The notes beneath the pieces were generated by a model that saw only the letters and a list, made by a program, of their open reading frames with translations, did not search any database and had not been told where the DNA came from. A stretch of DNA of 64,000 nucleotides. Source: Christensenella minuta (GTDB taxonomy: Bacteria > Bacillota > Clostridia > Christensenellales > Christensenellaceae). Both the position numbers and the translations under genes were made by a program. Below, in pieces: positions 50,605 through 59,857 of the stretch; position 1 is the first letter of the stretch; each line of letters begins with the position of its first letter. The stretch covers positions 2,747,585 through 2,811,584 of the forward strand of contig NZ_CP029256.1 in assembly GCF_003628755.1 (NCBI RefSeq), read 5' to 3'.

Positions 50605-51540
50605 ATGCAAAAATCAATCAATCTGAAATCATTTCTGGTAAAGAATAACACATATATCATATTTTTTGCCATGCTCATCGCGTGTATCTGTATATCGGAA
50701 ACGTTCCTGCTGCCCATCAACCTGATTAACATCGGGCTGCAGCAATCCGCGCCGCTGCTCGTAGCGGTGGGCATGCTGTTCGTCATCATGACGGGCGGTA
50801 TCGACCTTTCGGTGGGGTCGATCATGGCGATCTCGTCGTCGGTCGCGTGCCTTTTGATGCGCGACGCGGGCTTCGGCCTCGCGGGGGGCATCCTTGCGGC
50901 AGTGTGTATCGGGCTCATATGCGGCATGATTACGGGCGCGCTGGTGGCGTACTGCAATATGCAGGCGTTTGTGGCCTCCCTCTCCGTCATGACGGCGGTG
51001 CGGGGCGTCGCGTATATTATCACCAACGGTTCGCCGATCAAGGTAGAGGGCGCCATCCTTTCCACACTGGTCGCGCCGGAGAACGGTTATCCAGTTATCA
51101 TTATCGCGGCTTTGGTGATCGTGGTCTTCTGCCTCATCCAGAATTATACGACCTACGGACGCATCGTCATTGCGGTCGGTAGCAATAAAAATGCGGTCGA
51201 ACTCGCGGGTATCCGCGTTAAACGCTATATGCTCTCCACCTATATGATCTGCGGCGTTCTCGCGGCGATCGCCGGGATATTCTATTCGGCAAGAACGTCC
51301 ACCGGCAGCGCTACGGTCGGCGACGGCGCAGAGCTTGACGCCATCGCGGCGTGCGTGCTCGGCGGGGCGAGCCTTACCGGGGGCCGCGGCAGCGTGTTCA
51401 AAACATTGCTCGGTGCGCTGATCCTTGCCTTCATTGGCAATATCATGAACCTCAAGGGCGTCGGCGCATATGCGCAGGACGTCGTTCAGGGCTGCCTGAT
51501 CGTTGCTGCGGTTTTGCTGCAGGGAATCAAGAGCAAATAA
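50605..51540 (+). CDS. Sugar ABC transporter permease, RbsC-like
   Basis: 311-aa membrane subunit of transporter 4. Signature MTGGIDLSVGSIMAISSS, loop GSNKNAVELAGIRVKR, and LGGASLTGGRGS near the C-terminus. ATG 50605 lies 6 bases after GGAGG, which itself lies in the ATPase's last codons. Tight packing (1 base after the ATPase stop) implies coupled translation. Confidence 0.94.
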   Translation: MQKSINLKSFLVKNNTYIIFFAMLIACICISETFLLPINLINIGLQQSAPLLVAVGMLFVIMTGGIDLSVGSIMAISSSVACLLMRDAGFGLAGGILAAVCIGLICGMITGALVAYCNMQAFVASLSVMTAVRGVAYIITNGSPIKVEGAILSTLVAPENGYPVIIIAALVIVVFCLIQNYTTYGRIVIAVGSNKNAVELAGIRVKRYMLSTYMICGVLAAIAGIFYSARTSTGSATVGDGAELDAIAACVLGGASLTGGRGSVFKTLLGALILAFIGNIMNLKGVGAYAQDVVQGCLIVAAVLLQGIKSK

Positions 51541-51551
51541 GGAGGGCGGAC

Positions 51552-52505
51552 GTGAACGAAAAAAAAATCACCGTAATAGGGCATTACGGGATGTCCCTGC
51601 TGATGGATGTGGAGCGCTTTCCGGCCGTAGGCGAAACGGTGGAGGGCCTGGGCCTTGTTACCGAGCCTGGCGGCAAGGGTTACAACCAGGCAATCGCAGC
51701 GAGCCGTCTTGGTGCGGAGGTGAATTTCATCACTGCCGTCGGGGATGACGAGTTCGGCGCGCTGTGCGGCAAAGACCTCGTTTCCGAAGGTGTGCAAGGA
51801 CGGTATATCATTCCCTTTGAAGGCCAGAGGACAGCCTGCGCCTTTGTAATCAACTCGGCAGATAAGTGCAGCGAGGTGTATGTCTATCCGGGCGCGATCC
51901 GCAAGGTGACGGGCGCACACATCAGGAGGTACGCGGATGTGATCGCGCAAAGCGGCTTGCTGCTCCTGCAGAACGAAATTACAGTGGAGGCGCTGATGGA
52001 AGCGGTCGATATCGCGCGGGAAGCGGGGGTCGAGGTCATCTACAATCCCGCCCCGGCAAGGGAGCTGCCCGCGGAGGCGTTTCCGCACATCACCTGCATC
52101 ACGCCGAATGAAACGGAGGCCGCCATCCTCACCGGGGCAGACCCGGATGCGCCGCTTAATGTAGAGCGGGCGATTAGCCTGCTGCACGGGAAGGGCGCGA
52201 AAAACGTTATTATAACGCTCGGCGGAAACGGATCGGCCGTGTCTCTTGAAAACGGACGGACGCATCGGGTAAACAGCCTGAAAGTGGATGTGGTGAGCAC
52301 GACCGGCGCGGGCGATTCCTACAACGCCGCGTTCGCGGTGCGCTATATGGAAACGCGCGACATCCTAGAGTCTGCAAAGTACGCGGCAGTGGCTTCCGGG
52401 TTACAGGTAATGCGTCCCGGTGTGATCGCCAACATGCCGTATAGGCAGGAGGCTGACGCATGGTTCGCGGAGCATAAAGATGAGATGGAAAGAGAGGAAG
52501 GATAG
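51552..52505 (+). CDS. PfkB/ribokinase-family sugar kinase
   Basis: 317 aa. N-terminal GGKGYNQAIAASRLGA block, CITPNETEAAILTG substrate-lid region, and C-terminal anion-hole/catalytic motif STTGAGDSYNAAF with catalytic Asp. GTG 51552 follows AAGGAGGG. In other organisms it would phosphorylate ribose or a similar sugar; beside a deacetylase and NagB it may phosphorylate GlcNAc or glucosamine instead. Cytoplasmic, ATP-dependent. Confidence 0.88.
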   Translation: MNEKKITVIGHYGMSLLMDVERFPAVGETVEGLGLVTEPGGKGYNQAIAASRLGAEVNFITAVGDDEFGALCGKDLVSEGVQGRYIIPFEGQRTACAFVINSADKCSEVYVYPGAIRKVTGAHIRRYADVIAQSGLLLLQNEITVEALMEAVDIAREAGVEVIYNPAPARELPAEAFPHITCITPNETEAAILTGADPDAPLNVERAISLLHGKGAKNVIITLGGNGSAVSLENGRTHRVNSLKVDVVSTTGAGDSYNAAFAVRYMETRDILESAKYAAVASGLQVMRPGVIANMPYRQEADAWFAEHKDEMEREEG

Positions 52506-52509
52506 AAAA

Positions 52510-53370
52510 ATGGACTTTTATAATCAGGAAGCGGATATTCACGTGCCCGACGGGCTTGGCGCAGAAGAAGCGCTCGCGCGGACGACTGTCATGAGCATCG
52601 CCGCCCATCAGGACGACTGCGAAATCATGGCTTACCATGCAATCGCAAACTGCTATGAGTCGGACAGCGAGTGGTATACCGCCGTCGTATTGACAGATGG
52701 GGGAGGCTCCCCGCGTTCGGGCGGGTACGCGAATTATACCAACCATGAAATTCATATCAAGCGGTCGCAGGAACAGCGTGTGGCAGCGGACATTGGAAAA
52801 TACGGCGCGATGGTACAGCTCGCCTATTCCAGCGCCGACGTGCGCGCGGATAAGCGAGATATCATCGAGGGTGAGCTGGCCTCTCTCCTGCTGGCGGCAC
52901 GGCCGCATACCATGTTCATCCACAATACGGCGGATCGCCACGAAACGCATCTCGGCGCCTGTTTGCGCGCGCTCGGGGCATTGCGTAAGCTGCCGAAGGA
53001 GGCGCGGCCCAAACGGGTATACGGAATGGAGGTGTGGCGCTCGCTTGACTGGCTGAGCGCAAAGGAACGGCTGGTATTCGATACGTCCCGTTATCCCGAA
53101 CTTGCCAAAAAGGTAATCCAGGCGTTCGATTCCCAGTGTACGCCCAAAAAGCGCTTTGATCTCGCGGCGCTCGGGCGGCGGCTTGGGAACGCGACCTTCC
53201 AGGAACCGCGCGAGATTGACGAGAGCGATTCGTGTAACCTTGGTATGGACCTTACCCCGCTGGTCGAGGATGATACGCTGGATATCCGGGAATTTACCCT
53301 GGAATACGTGAAACATTTTTATCAGGATGTAGACGGGCTGCTCCGGCAGCTTGGAGGAGGAAACAAATGA
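52510..53370 (+). CDS. PIG-L/LmbE-family deacetylase
   Basis: 286 aa. The family zinc motif is AAHQDDCE (usually AHPDDE) about 30 residues in, with His/Asp ligands; a further ligand His lies in NTADRHETHLGACL. The family de-N-acetylates GlcNAc-containing substrates (GlcNAc-PI, mycothiol precursor, diacetylchitobiose). It overlaps NagB by ATGA. It therefore probably replaces the usual NagA step: deacetylating the imported N-acetyl sugar or its phosphate before deamination. Confidence 0.88.
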   Translation: MDFYNQEADIHVPDGLGAEEALARTTVMSIAAHQDDCEIMAYHAIANCYESDSEWYTAVVLTDGGGSPRSGGYANYTNHEIHIKRSQEQRVAADIGKYGAMVQLAYSSADVRADKRDIIEGELASLLLAARPHTMFIHNTADRHETHLGACLRALGALRKLPKEARPKRVYGMEVWRSLDWLSAKERLVFDTSRYPELAKKVIQAFDSQCTPKKRFDLAALGRRLGNATFQEPREIDESDSCNLGMDLTPLVEDDTLDIREFTLEYVKHFYQDVDGLLRQLGGGNK

Positions 53371-54122
53371 AACTGGTAATCACGCACAGTTATGAAGAAA
53401 GCGCGGCCCTGTGCGCCGAAATAATGAACGAGGTGTTCCGGAAAAAACCGGATGCGCTCATGGGTCTTGCCACGGGCAGCACGCCTGTTCCCGTCTATGA
53501 AAAAATGGTGGAAGCGCACCGGGCGGGGACCGTGGACTATTCAAAAGCGCGGTCCATCAATCTTGACGAATATATCGGCCTTGCGGGAAGCGATCCCAAT
53601 TCCTACCTTTATTTTATGCGAACAAATTTATTCGACCGCGTGGGTATGTCACTCCACAACGTGTGGATACCGGACGGAATGAAACCGGTGGAAGAGGAGC
53701 TTGCGCGTCTCAACGGCTACCTTGACAGCCATGAGATGGAAATACAGCTGCTGAGCGTCGGGACGAACGGACATATTGGCTTTAATGAGCCAGACGACGT
53801 ATTCTACGACAAATACCACGCCGTAGATTTGACGGAAGAAACACGCAGGAGCAACTCGCGGCTGTTCAGCAGCATAGAAGAGGTGCCGAGGGCGGCGATC
53901 ACAATGGGCATCGGGGGCATCATGCGCGCGAAACAGATCGCGTTCCTTGCGACGGGCGGCGAAAAACTGCGGGCGATGAAAGCGGTCCTTGAGAAGGGGA
54001 ATGTTACGCCAAAGGTGCAGGGCACCGTTTTAAAACTGCACCGCGATTGCACGATTTTTCTCGACCGTGCGCTCGCGCAGCAGATCACGCCGGACCGCGG
54101 CGTGGAAGTGATTTATAAATAA
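53367..54122 (+). CDS. nagB: Glucosamine-6-phosphate deaminase
   Basis: 251 aa, normal NagB size. Motifs MGLATGSTPVPVY, NLDEYIGLAGSDPNSY (catalytic Asp region), and GTNGHIGFNEP with the general-acid His. It converts glucosamine-6-phosphate to fructose-6-phosphate and ammonia. Its start overlaps the deacetylase stop. No NagA homologue is nearby, which supports the PIG-L protein as the deacetylating partner. Confidence 0.94.
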   Translation: MKLVITHSYEESAALCAEIMNEVFRKKPDALMGLATGSTPVPVYEKMVEAHRAGTVDYSKARSINLDEYIGLAGSDPNSYLYFMRTNLFDRVGMSLHNVWIPDGMKPVEEELARLNGYLDSHEMEIQLLSVGTNGHIGFNEPDDVFYDKYHAVDLTEETRRSNSRLFSSIEEVPRAAITMGIGGIMRAKQIAFLATGGEKLRAMKAVLEKGNVTPKVQGTVLKLHRDCTIFLDRALAQQITPDRGVEVIYK

Positions 54123-54148
54123 AACAAAAAACGAGGAGGAAATTCATC

Positions 54149-55177
54149 ATGATTAAAATGGCTGTTATAGGCGCGGGCCTGTGGGCGCAGGAGCACGGAA
54201 GGATATTCAATGAAATGGAAGGCGCCGCGCCCGTTGCGATCTGTGACCTCGACCGTACGCGCGCGGAAAAATTCGCCGCAATGTTCGGCATCGGAGACGA
54301 CCAAATTTATACCGACCACAAGGAGATGCTCGCAAAATCCGGATGCGACGCGGTTTCGATCGTAACGCCGGATTTCCTGCACACGGAGGTCGCGTGCGAC
54401 TGTGCGGACGCGGGAAAACATATGCTGATCGAAAAGCCGCTTGCCACACGGCGGGACGATGTATTCCGCATCCTCGACGCGGCGGCAAAAAACAAGGTGC
54501 GCATCATGGTGGATATGCACAACCGCTGGAGCCCGCCGTTCAACAATGTCAAAGCGATCCTGGACAGCAAAAAATACGGGGACCCCGTCAACGCTTATTT
54601 CCGGCTGAACGATGTGAAATCGGTGGCTACGGACATGCTGTCGTGGGCGTCTAAGTCCTCGATTCTGTGGTTCCTCGGAAGCCATTCGCTGGATACGCTG
54701 AGCTGGCTCCTGGACAGCCGCCCGCGCGAGGTGTACGCGCTTTCCTCACGCGGCGTGCTAGACGGCCTCGGCGTTGACACGGTGGACGTATACCAGACGT
54801 CGATCAGATATGAAAACGGCGTGATCGCCCAGATGGAAAACGGTTGGATCACACCGAACGGGAACCCGTGCGTCAATGACATCAAATTCAATGTCGTGTG
54901 CGCACGCGGGAAGATGGATATCGACGCGTCGAGCAACAACCTTTTGCAGGTGACGGGCGACGACCGTATGGATACGGGAGACTGTATCGTCTCCAATCAG
55001 GTTTTCGGGCATCATAAGGGCTTTGCTTACGAGAGTATCCGCAGCTTCCTCAAAAAGCTCGAGAGCGGGGAGGAATTTTTCGTTTCGCTGGAAGATTCGG
55101 CGCGTGTGGTGCTTGCACTCCTCGCGGTCATGGAATCCGCGGAAACGGGAAAGATCGTGACCTGCGAAACAGTATAA
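54149..55177 (+). CDS. Gfo/Idh/MocA-family oxidoreductase
   Basis: 342 aa. N-terminal Rossmann fold GAGLWAQEHGR, IVTPDFLHTEVA, catalytic-Lys motif EKPLA, and C-terminal domain with LGSHSLDTLSWLL carrying His and Asp of the active site. The family oxidises or reduces sugars at a single hydroxyl using NAD(P). It follows NagB by 26 bases with GAGGAGG upstream, so it is likely part of the amino-sugar operon. It is also the only candidate in the window for the C3 oxidation that precedes C-deglycosylation (DgpA role), though 40 kb from the deglycosidase-like pair. Confidence 0.88.
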   Translation: MIKMAVIGAGLWAQEHGRIFNEMEGAAPVAICDLDRTRAEKFAAMFGIGDDQIYTDHKEMLAKSGCDAVSIVTPDFLHTEVACDCADAGKHMLIEKPLATRRDDVFRILDAAAKNKVRIMVDMHNRWSPPFNNVKAILDSKKYGDPVNAYFRLNDVKSVATDMLSWASKSSILWFLGSHSLDTLSWLLDSRPREVYALSSRGVLDGLGVDTVDVYQTSIRYENGVIAQMENGWITPNGNPCVNDIKFNVVCARGKMDIDASSNNLLQVTGDDRMDTGDCIVSNQVFGHHKGFAYESIRSFLKKLESGEEFFVSLEDSARVVLALLAVMESAETGKIVTCETV

Positions 55178-55197
55178 CGCCGTCGCTTCTTACCCAT

Positions 55198-55211
55198 CCG
55201 CCCTGCGGCGG
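55198..55211. repeat. Short GC hairpin between operons
   Basis: CCGCC/GGCGG around CTGC, in the 78-base gap after the oxidoreductase. No T-run follows; weak evidence for a terminator. Confidence 0.35.
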
Positions 55212-55255
55212 GGAAAGCCGAGGTGGGGCGAACGGCGCGGTTATGGGATTGCGAA

Positions 55256-56086
55256 ATGGATTATTACAGTATTGTATTCAGCGATGTGGACGGTACGCTC
55301 CTCGATTCCGATCTTCGGGTATCGTCCGGCGCAAGACAGAAGATCAGGGAACTGTCGGATATGGGGATTCCGTTCGTGCTTGCGTCCGCCCGCAAACCCC
55401 AGGGCATCCGGATCCTTCATGAGGAGCTTGGGTTCCGCGCTCCGTCGATTTGCTACGGGGGCGCCCTGCTGCTTGGCAGCAGCTACCAGCCCATTTACAG
55501 CAGGGGCCTTGAGCAGAAGGAAGCGCTGCGCGTCAGACAGGCCATACGGGAATCCGGATGCGGGGTATGCGCGAGCGTTTACCACTACGACCTGTGGATC
55601 GTGGACGACAAGGACGATCCGTGGGTGGCGCACGAACGCTCAGGGATTGAGCAGGCGCCCATAGAAGGGGATCCAGCGCGCATCCTTGAAAAAGGAGACA
55701 AGATCCATAAGGTCAGCTGCCTCGGCAGGCCTGCCGAGATCGGACGCCTGCATCTTTCCCTGAAACGGGCGTTTCCCGGGCTTTCGGTCATCAAATCGGC
55801 GGACAACTGTCTGGAGATTATGCACCCGCTTGCAGGAAAGGCGCGGGCGGCCCTTTACCTGTGCAAGCACCTGGGAATTCCGGTCCAACGCGCCGTGGCG
55901 TTCGGGGATCATGAAAACGACCTCGACCTGCTTTTGCAGGCGGGGCTTGGCGTGGCGATGGGGAATGCTCCGCGGGAAATCCGTGAAGCGGTGCGCCATG
56001 TGACGGCCGATAACGACCACGACGGGGTGCTGCATGGGCTGGAAAAACTTGTATTCCGGGCGGAGGACGGCTGGGGGTCCAAATAA
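55256..56086 (+). CDS. HAD-superfamily hydrolase, Cof-type phosphatase
   Basis: 276 aa. Motif I SDVDGTLLDSD with nucleophile Asp, motif II LASAR, and motif III/IV in AFGDHENDLDLL, with a C2b-type cap between. Cof-like phosphatases dephosphorylate sugar phosphates and related compounds. ATG 55256 gives a normal start for the family; the frame is open from GTG 55223 but those residues do not resemble HAD proteins. No strong ribosome site was seen. May belong to the upstream operon or stand alone; a terminator follows. Confidence 0.88.
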   Translation: MDYYSIVFSDVDGTLLDSDLRVSSGARQKIRELSDMGIPFVLASARKPQGIRILHEELGFRAPSICYGGALLLGSSYQPIYSRGLEQKEALRVRQAIRESGCGVCASVYHYDLWIVDDKDDPWVAHERSGIEQAPIEGDPARILEKGDKIHKVSCLGRPAEIGRLHLSLKRAFPGLSVIKSADNCLEIMHPLAGKARAALYLCKHLGIPVQRAVAFGDHENDLDLLLQAGLGVAMGNAPREIREAVRHVTADNDHDGVLHGLEKLVFRAEDGWGSK

Positions 56087-56101
56087 AGGAAGAGAAAAAG
56101 A

Positions 56102-56124
56102 CGGGCTGCGCGCCCGCCTTTTTT
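56102..56124 (+). terminator. Terminator after the HAD gene
   Basis: CGGGC (56102-56106) pairs with GCCCG (56112-56116), loop TGCGC, followed by CC and six T. Confidence 0.75.
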
Positions 56125-56217
56125 ATGTTTTCATTCCTCAAACGGGATACTTTTGGCGGGCGGGACGGCTGCGGGGAAGACGTGCATGAAAAAGGAATGG
56201 AAACCCAAGCGCTTTTT

Positions 56218-56226
56218 TGATATAAT
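56218..56226 (+). promoter_or_regulatory. Extended -10 promoter of the rhamnose operon
   Basis: TGATATAAT fits the TGnTATAAT extended -10 form, without a clear -35. A GAGCCG/CGGCTC hairpin (56240-56259) follows, immediately before the ribosome site of the glycosyltransferase. Confidence 0.6.
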
Positions 56227-56274
56227 AATGAATCATATGGAGCCGGAAGAAAACGGCTCCCGGAGGATATTTGA

Positions 56275-57081
56275 TTGAAGTATGACGTAACGCTGAGCAT
56301 CGTCAATTACAACGACTATGAACGCGCGAAGAAGGCAATCGCGTCTGTTTTGCAATATACGCACGGAGTCCGTGTGAAAATATACCTTGTCGACAACGCT
56401 TCCACCGACGGAAGCGCCACCCGGCTTGCGGATGAATTTCCGGCCATCAGCGTGATTTTCAGCGACAAAAATCTCGGGTTCGGCGCCGGGCACAATCTTG
56501 TGCTGCCGCTCATTGATTCCGATTTTCATGCCATCGTGAACCCTGATATCATCCTCACGGGGGATATTCTCGCTGAACTCACCGATTATATGCGCAGCCA
56601 TCAAGACGTTGGTATGTGCACCCCCGCGATCCGCTACATATCGGGTGCGCCCCAGCAGCTTCCCAAGCGGAACCCGCGTCTTCGCTACCTGATCGCAAAC
56701 CGCGCGCCGGGCAAGCGGTGGGAGCCGCTCCGCAGGCATTACAAAATGCTCGATGAAGACCTGTCGGAGGTTACGGATGTGGAGTTTGCGTCCGGATGCT
56801 TCCTTTTCGTACGCACGCCGCTCCTGAAACTCGTGGGCGGGTTTGACGAACGGTATTTTATGTATTTTGAGGATGCGGACCTCACACGCACCCTGCGCAA
56901 GAACACGCGGGTGGTCTATTATCCGCATGCATACGTTTATCACGATTATTCACGGGCCAGTGCGCACAGCGCGCGGTACCTGCTGATCCATATCGCGTCC
57001 ATGTTCAAATACTTCTGGAAATGGAGGGGGCAGGGCGAAGCTTCCGCCCCGCAGGACATGGTCGGGCCGGAGAATAAATAA
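56275..57081 (+). CDS. Family 2 glycosyltransferase, rhamnosyltransferase-like
   Basis: 268-aa GT-A enzyme. LSIVNYND at the start, nucleotide-sugar motif [10 protein letters not shown], DxD-like VNPDI, and the acceptor-side block [36 protein letters not shown] (cited in part) typical of WbbL-like rhamnosyltransferases. TTG 56275 is the likely start, 8 bases after GGAGG. First gene of a dTDP-rhamnose operon, so it probably adds rhamnose to a wall polysaccharide on the cytoplasmic face. Confidence 0.86.
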   Translation: MKYDVTLSIVNYNDYERAKKAIASVLQYTHGVRVKIYLVDNASTDGSATRLADEFPAISVIFSDKNLGFGAGHNLVLPLIDSDFHAIVNPDIILTGDILAELTDYMRSHQDVGMCTPAIRYISGAPQQLPKRNPRLRYLIANRAPGKRWEPLRRHYKMLDEDLSEVTDVEFASGCFLFVRTPLLKLVGGFDERYFMYFEDADLTRTLRKNTRVVYYPHAYVYHDYSRASAHSARYLLIHIASMFKYFWKWRGQGEASAPQDMVGPENK

Positions 57082-57103
57082 CCTGAAAAGAGGTACGGTA
57101 ATT

Positions 57104-57985
57104 ATGAAGGGAATTATACTTGCGGGCGGCAGCGGAACACGCCTCTACCCGCTCACTATCATGACCAGCAAACAGCTTTTGCCGGTCTATGATAAACCGA
57201 TGATTTACTATCCGCTTTCCACGCTGATGCTGGCGGGCATCAAGGATATCCTGATTATTTCAACGCCTGTGGACCTGCCGCGTTTTAGGAATCTGCTTGG
57301 GGACGGGCAGCAGTTCGGGATATCGCTTTCCTACAAAGAGCAGCCCTCGCCGGACGGACTCGCGCAGGCCTTTCTCCTGGGAGAAGAATTTATCGGCGGG
57401 GATTCGTGCGCAATGATCCTGGGAGACAATATCTTTTACGGGAACGGGCTGTCGCAGCTGATGGCGGAAGCGGTGGCGAACAAGGACCGCGCGACTGTCT
57501 TCGGCTATTATGTAGACGACCCGGAGCGCTTCGGCATCGTGGAATTCGACCAAAACGGCAGGGCGCTTTCGGTGGAGGAAAAGCCGGAGCAGCCAAAATC
57601 GAATTATGCCATCACAGGACTATATTTTTACGACCAGCGCGTGGTCGAATATGCGAAGAGCTTGAAACCAAGCGCGCGCGGCGAGCTTGAGATCACGGAC
57701 CTCAACCGCATCTACCTTGAAAAAGGCGACCTCGACGTAAAGCTGATGGGCCGCGGCTATGCATGGCTCGATACGGGCACGTTCGATTCGCTGATCGAGG
57801 CTGCGGAGTTCGTGCGTATGCTGCAAAAGCGGCAGGGTATCGTGATGTCCGCCCCGGAGGAGATCGCCTACCGCAAGGGCTGGATCGACGTAGAAACGCT
57901 CGTTGAAAGTGCGAACCGGTATGGAAAATCATCTTATGGACAGCATCTGCACGCTGTCGCGAAAGGAAAGGTGCTCGATATATGA
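57104..57985 (+). CDS. rmlA: Glucose-1-phosphate thymidylyltransferase
   Basis: 293 aa. [11 protein letters not shown] nucleotide-binding motif at the N-terminus, [20 protein letters not shown], and [10 protein letters not shown]. It makes dTDP-glucose from dTTP and glucose-1-phosphate. First of four rml genes here, order A-C-B-D. Overlaps rmlC by ATGA. Confidence 0.97.
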   Translation: MKGIILAGGSGTRLYPLTIMTSKQLLPVYDKPMIYYPLSTLMLAGIKDILIISTPVDLPRFRNLLGDGQQFGISLSYKEQPSPDGLAQAFLLGEEFIGGDSCAMILGDNIFYGNGLSQLMAEAVANKDRATVFGYYVDDPERFGIVEFDQNGRALSVEEKPEQPKSNYAITGLYFYDQRVVEYAKSLKPSARGELEITDLNRIYLEKGDLDVKLMGRGYAWLDTGTFDSLIEAAEFVRMLQKRQGIVMSAPEEIAYRKGWIDVETLVESANRYGKSSYGQHLHAVAKGKVLDI

Positions 57986-58527
57986 AAGCGGTAGAAACAG
58001 GGATCGAAGGGCTCGTGGTCATCGAGCCGGATTGCCACGGCGACCATCGCGGCTGGTTTATGGAAACGTACAGCAAGCCTAGGTTTGAGGCGCTCGGCAT
58101 TACCTGCGAATTCGTGCAGGACAATCAGTCCTATTCGGCGCAGAAGGGAACGCTGAGGGGGCTGCATTTCCAGAAAAACCCGATGGCGCAGTCAAAGCTC
58201 CTGCGGTGTACGCGCGGGAAGATACTCGACGTGGCAGTGGATATCCGCAAAGATTCGCCGACCTATAAAAAATGGTATGCCGTCGAGCTTTCGGCGGAAA
58301 ATAAAAAACAGTTCTTCATGCCCAAGGGTATGGCGCACGGCTTCGTGACGCTCACGGACGATGTGGAGGTACAGTATAAGGTAGACGCGGTATACGCGCC
58401 CGAATGCGACCGTTCCATCCGTTTCGACGACCCGGAGATCGGTGTCGAATGGGGAATTGCGGACCCGGTTTTGTCGGAAAAGGACCTTAAGGCGCCGCTT
58501 CTTGCGGACAGCGACGCGGATTTTTAA
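57982..58527 (+). CDS. rmlC: dTDP-4-dehydrorhamnose 3,5-epimerase
   Basis: 181 aa, usual length. Cupin-type fold with [10 protein letters not shown], catalytic-His motif LRGLHFQ, and [20 protein letters not shown]. Epimerises C3 and C5 of dTDP-4-keto-6-deoxyglucose. The start codon overlaps the rmlA stop. Confidence 0.96.
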   Translation: MKAVETGIEGLVVIEPDCHGDHRGWFMETYSKPRFEALGITCEFVQDNQSYSAQKGTLRGLHFQKNPMAQSKLLRCTRGKILDVAVDIRKDSPTYKKWYAVELSAENKKQFFMPKGMAHGFVTLTDDVEVQYKVDAVYAPECDRSIRFDDPEIGVEWGIADPVLSEKDLKAPLLADSDADF

Positions 58528-58778
58528 GCGCAGCGGTGCATTTCGGCGTTAAGCCGCAGGCTCCCTTATGCGGTGAATAACAGGCCCCCGAGCGTTAGCG
58601 GTCCGTTTGAGAAAAAGAGGGAGCGATCCGCATGAAAGCGCGGTTTTGGACGTAAGTACGAAGCAAGCGGATTGCAACGCATATCCTGCCGCCGCTATGC
58701 GAATTGCGCGGCGCGCGAATAAAAAGCGAATGGCGGCGTGCATGTAATACAGATAAATTTTAAGGAGTCTATGATCTT
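58528..58778. other. Gap splitting the rml operon
   Basis: 251 bases between rmlC and rmlB without a gene, promoter or terminator that I can support. It is richer in CpG-type short inverted segments than its surroundings and may be a small insertion or the remains of a decayed gene. An AAGGAG precedes rmlB. Confidence 0.5.
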
Positions 58779-59798
58779 ATGAAAATACTCGTCACCGGCG
58801 GAGCCGGATTCATTGGCAGCAACTTTGTGTTTCATATGCTGGAGAACCATCCGGACTACGATCTTGTGGTCCTCGACCTGCTGACCTACGCGGGTAATCT
58901 CGAAACGCTGAAGGATGTTTTAGACCGGCCGAACGTGCGCTTTGTCCGTGCGGATATCGCCGACAGGGAAGCGGTCTACGGGCTGTTCAGGGAAGAGCAT
59001 CCCGATATCGTAGTCAATTTCGCGGCGGAATCGCACGTGGACCGCTCCATCGAAGACCCGGGCATCTTCCTGCGCTCGAACATCATCGGTACGCAGACGC
59101 TGATGGATGCGTGCCGCAAATACGGGGTCGCGCGTTATCACCAGGTATCCACGGACGAGGTGTACGGCGACCTGCCGCTCGACCGCCCGGACCTGTTTTT
59201 TACAGAGGAAACGCCCCTGCACACTTCTTCGCCCTATTCAGCCTCCAAGGCTGCCGCAGACCTGTTGGTGCAGGCGTATCACAGGACCTACGGCCTGCCC
59301 GCGACTATTTCGCGGTGCTCGAACAACTACGGGCCGTATCATTTTCCGGAGAAGCTGATTCCGCTGATTATCTCGCGGGCGCTGGCGGACGAAAGCCTGC
59401 CGGTATACGGTACGGGGGAAAACGTGCGCGACTGGCTCTTTGTGCGCGACCACTGCGCGGCCATCGACCGCATCATCCATGACGGGCGCGTGGGCGAGGT
59501 ATATAACATCGGCGGGCACAACGAGCGCACCAACCTACAGGTGGTGAAGACGATCCTGAAGGAGCTTGGAAAGCCCGAGAGCCTCATCACCTTTGTCCGG
59601 GACCGCGCAGGACACGACATGCGCTATGCGATCGACCCGGCCAAAATGATGAGCGAGCTCGGCTGGGAGCCGACTACCACCTTTGACGAGGGGATCAAAC
59701 AGACGGTAAAGTGGTATCTTGACAATGAGGACTGGTGGAAGAATATCATCAGCGGGGATTATCAGCAGTATTACGAGAAGATGTACGCAGGCCGGTAA
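58779..59798 (+). CDS. rmlB: dTDP-glucose 4,6-dehydratase
   Basis: 339 aa, extended SDR. GGAGFIGSN NAD motif, NFAAESHVDRSIEDP, catalytic STDEVYGDL and YSASKAAAD (Tyr-x-x-x-Lys), and NNYGPYHFPEKLIPL. Second step of dTDP-L-rhamnose synthesis. AAGGAG lies upstream of the start. Confidence 0.97.
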   Translation: MKILVTGGAGFIGSNFVFHMLENHPDYDLVVLDLLTYAGNLETLKDVLDRPNVRFVRADIADREAVYGLFREEHPDIVVNFAAESHVDRSIEDPGIFLRSNIIGTQTLMDACRKYGVARYHQVSTDEVYGDLPLDRPDLFFTEETPLHTSSPYSASKAAADLLVQAYHRTYGLPATISRCSNNYGPYHFPEKLIPLIISRALADESLPVYGTGENVRDWLFVRDHCAAIDRIIHDGRVGEVYNIGGHNERTNLQVVKTILKELGKPESLITFVRDRAGHDMRYAIDPAKMMSELGWEPTTTFDEGIKQTVKWYLDNEDWWKNIISGDYQQYYEKMYAGR

Positions 59799-59857
59799 TG
59801 CGCGCGGCGGGCCGCCGCGGTCCCAAACCGGATGCGGCATGATGAGAAGAGGGATCA

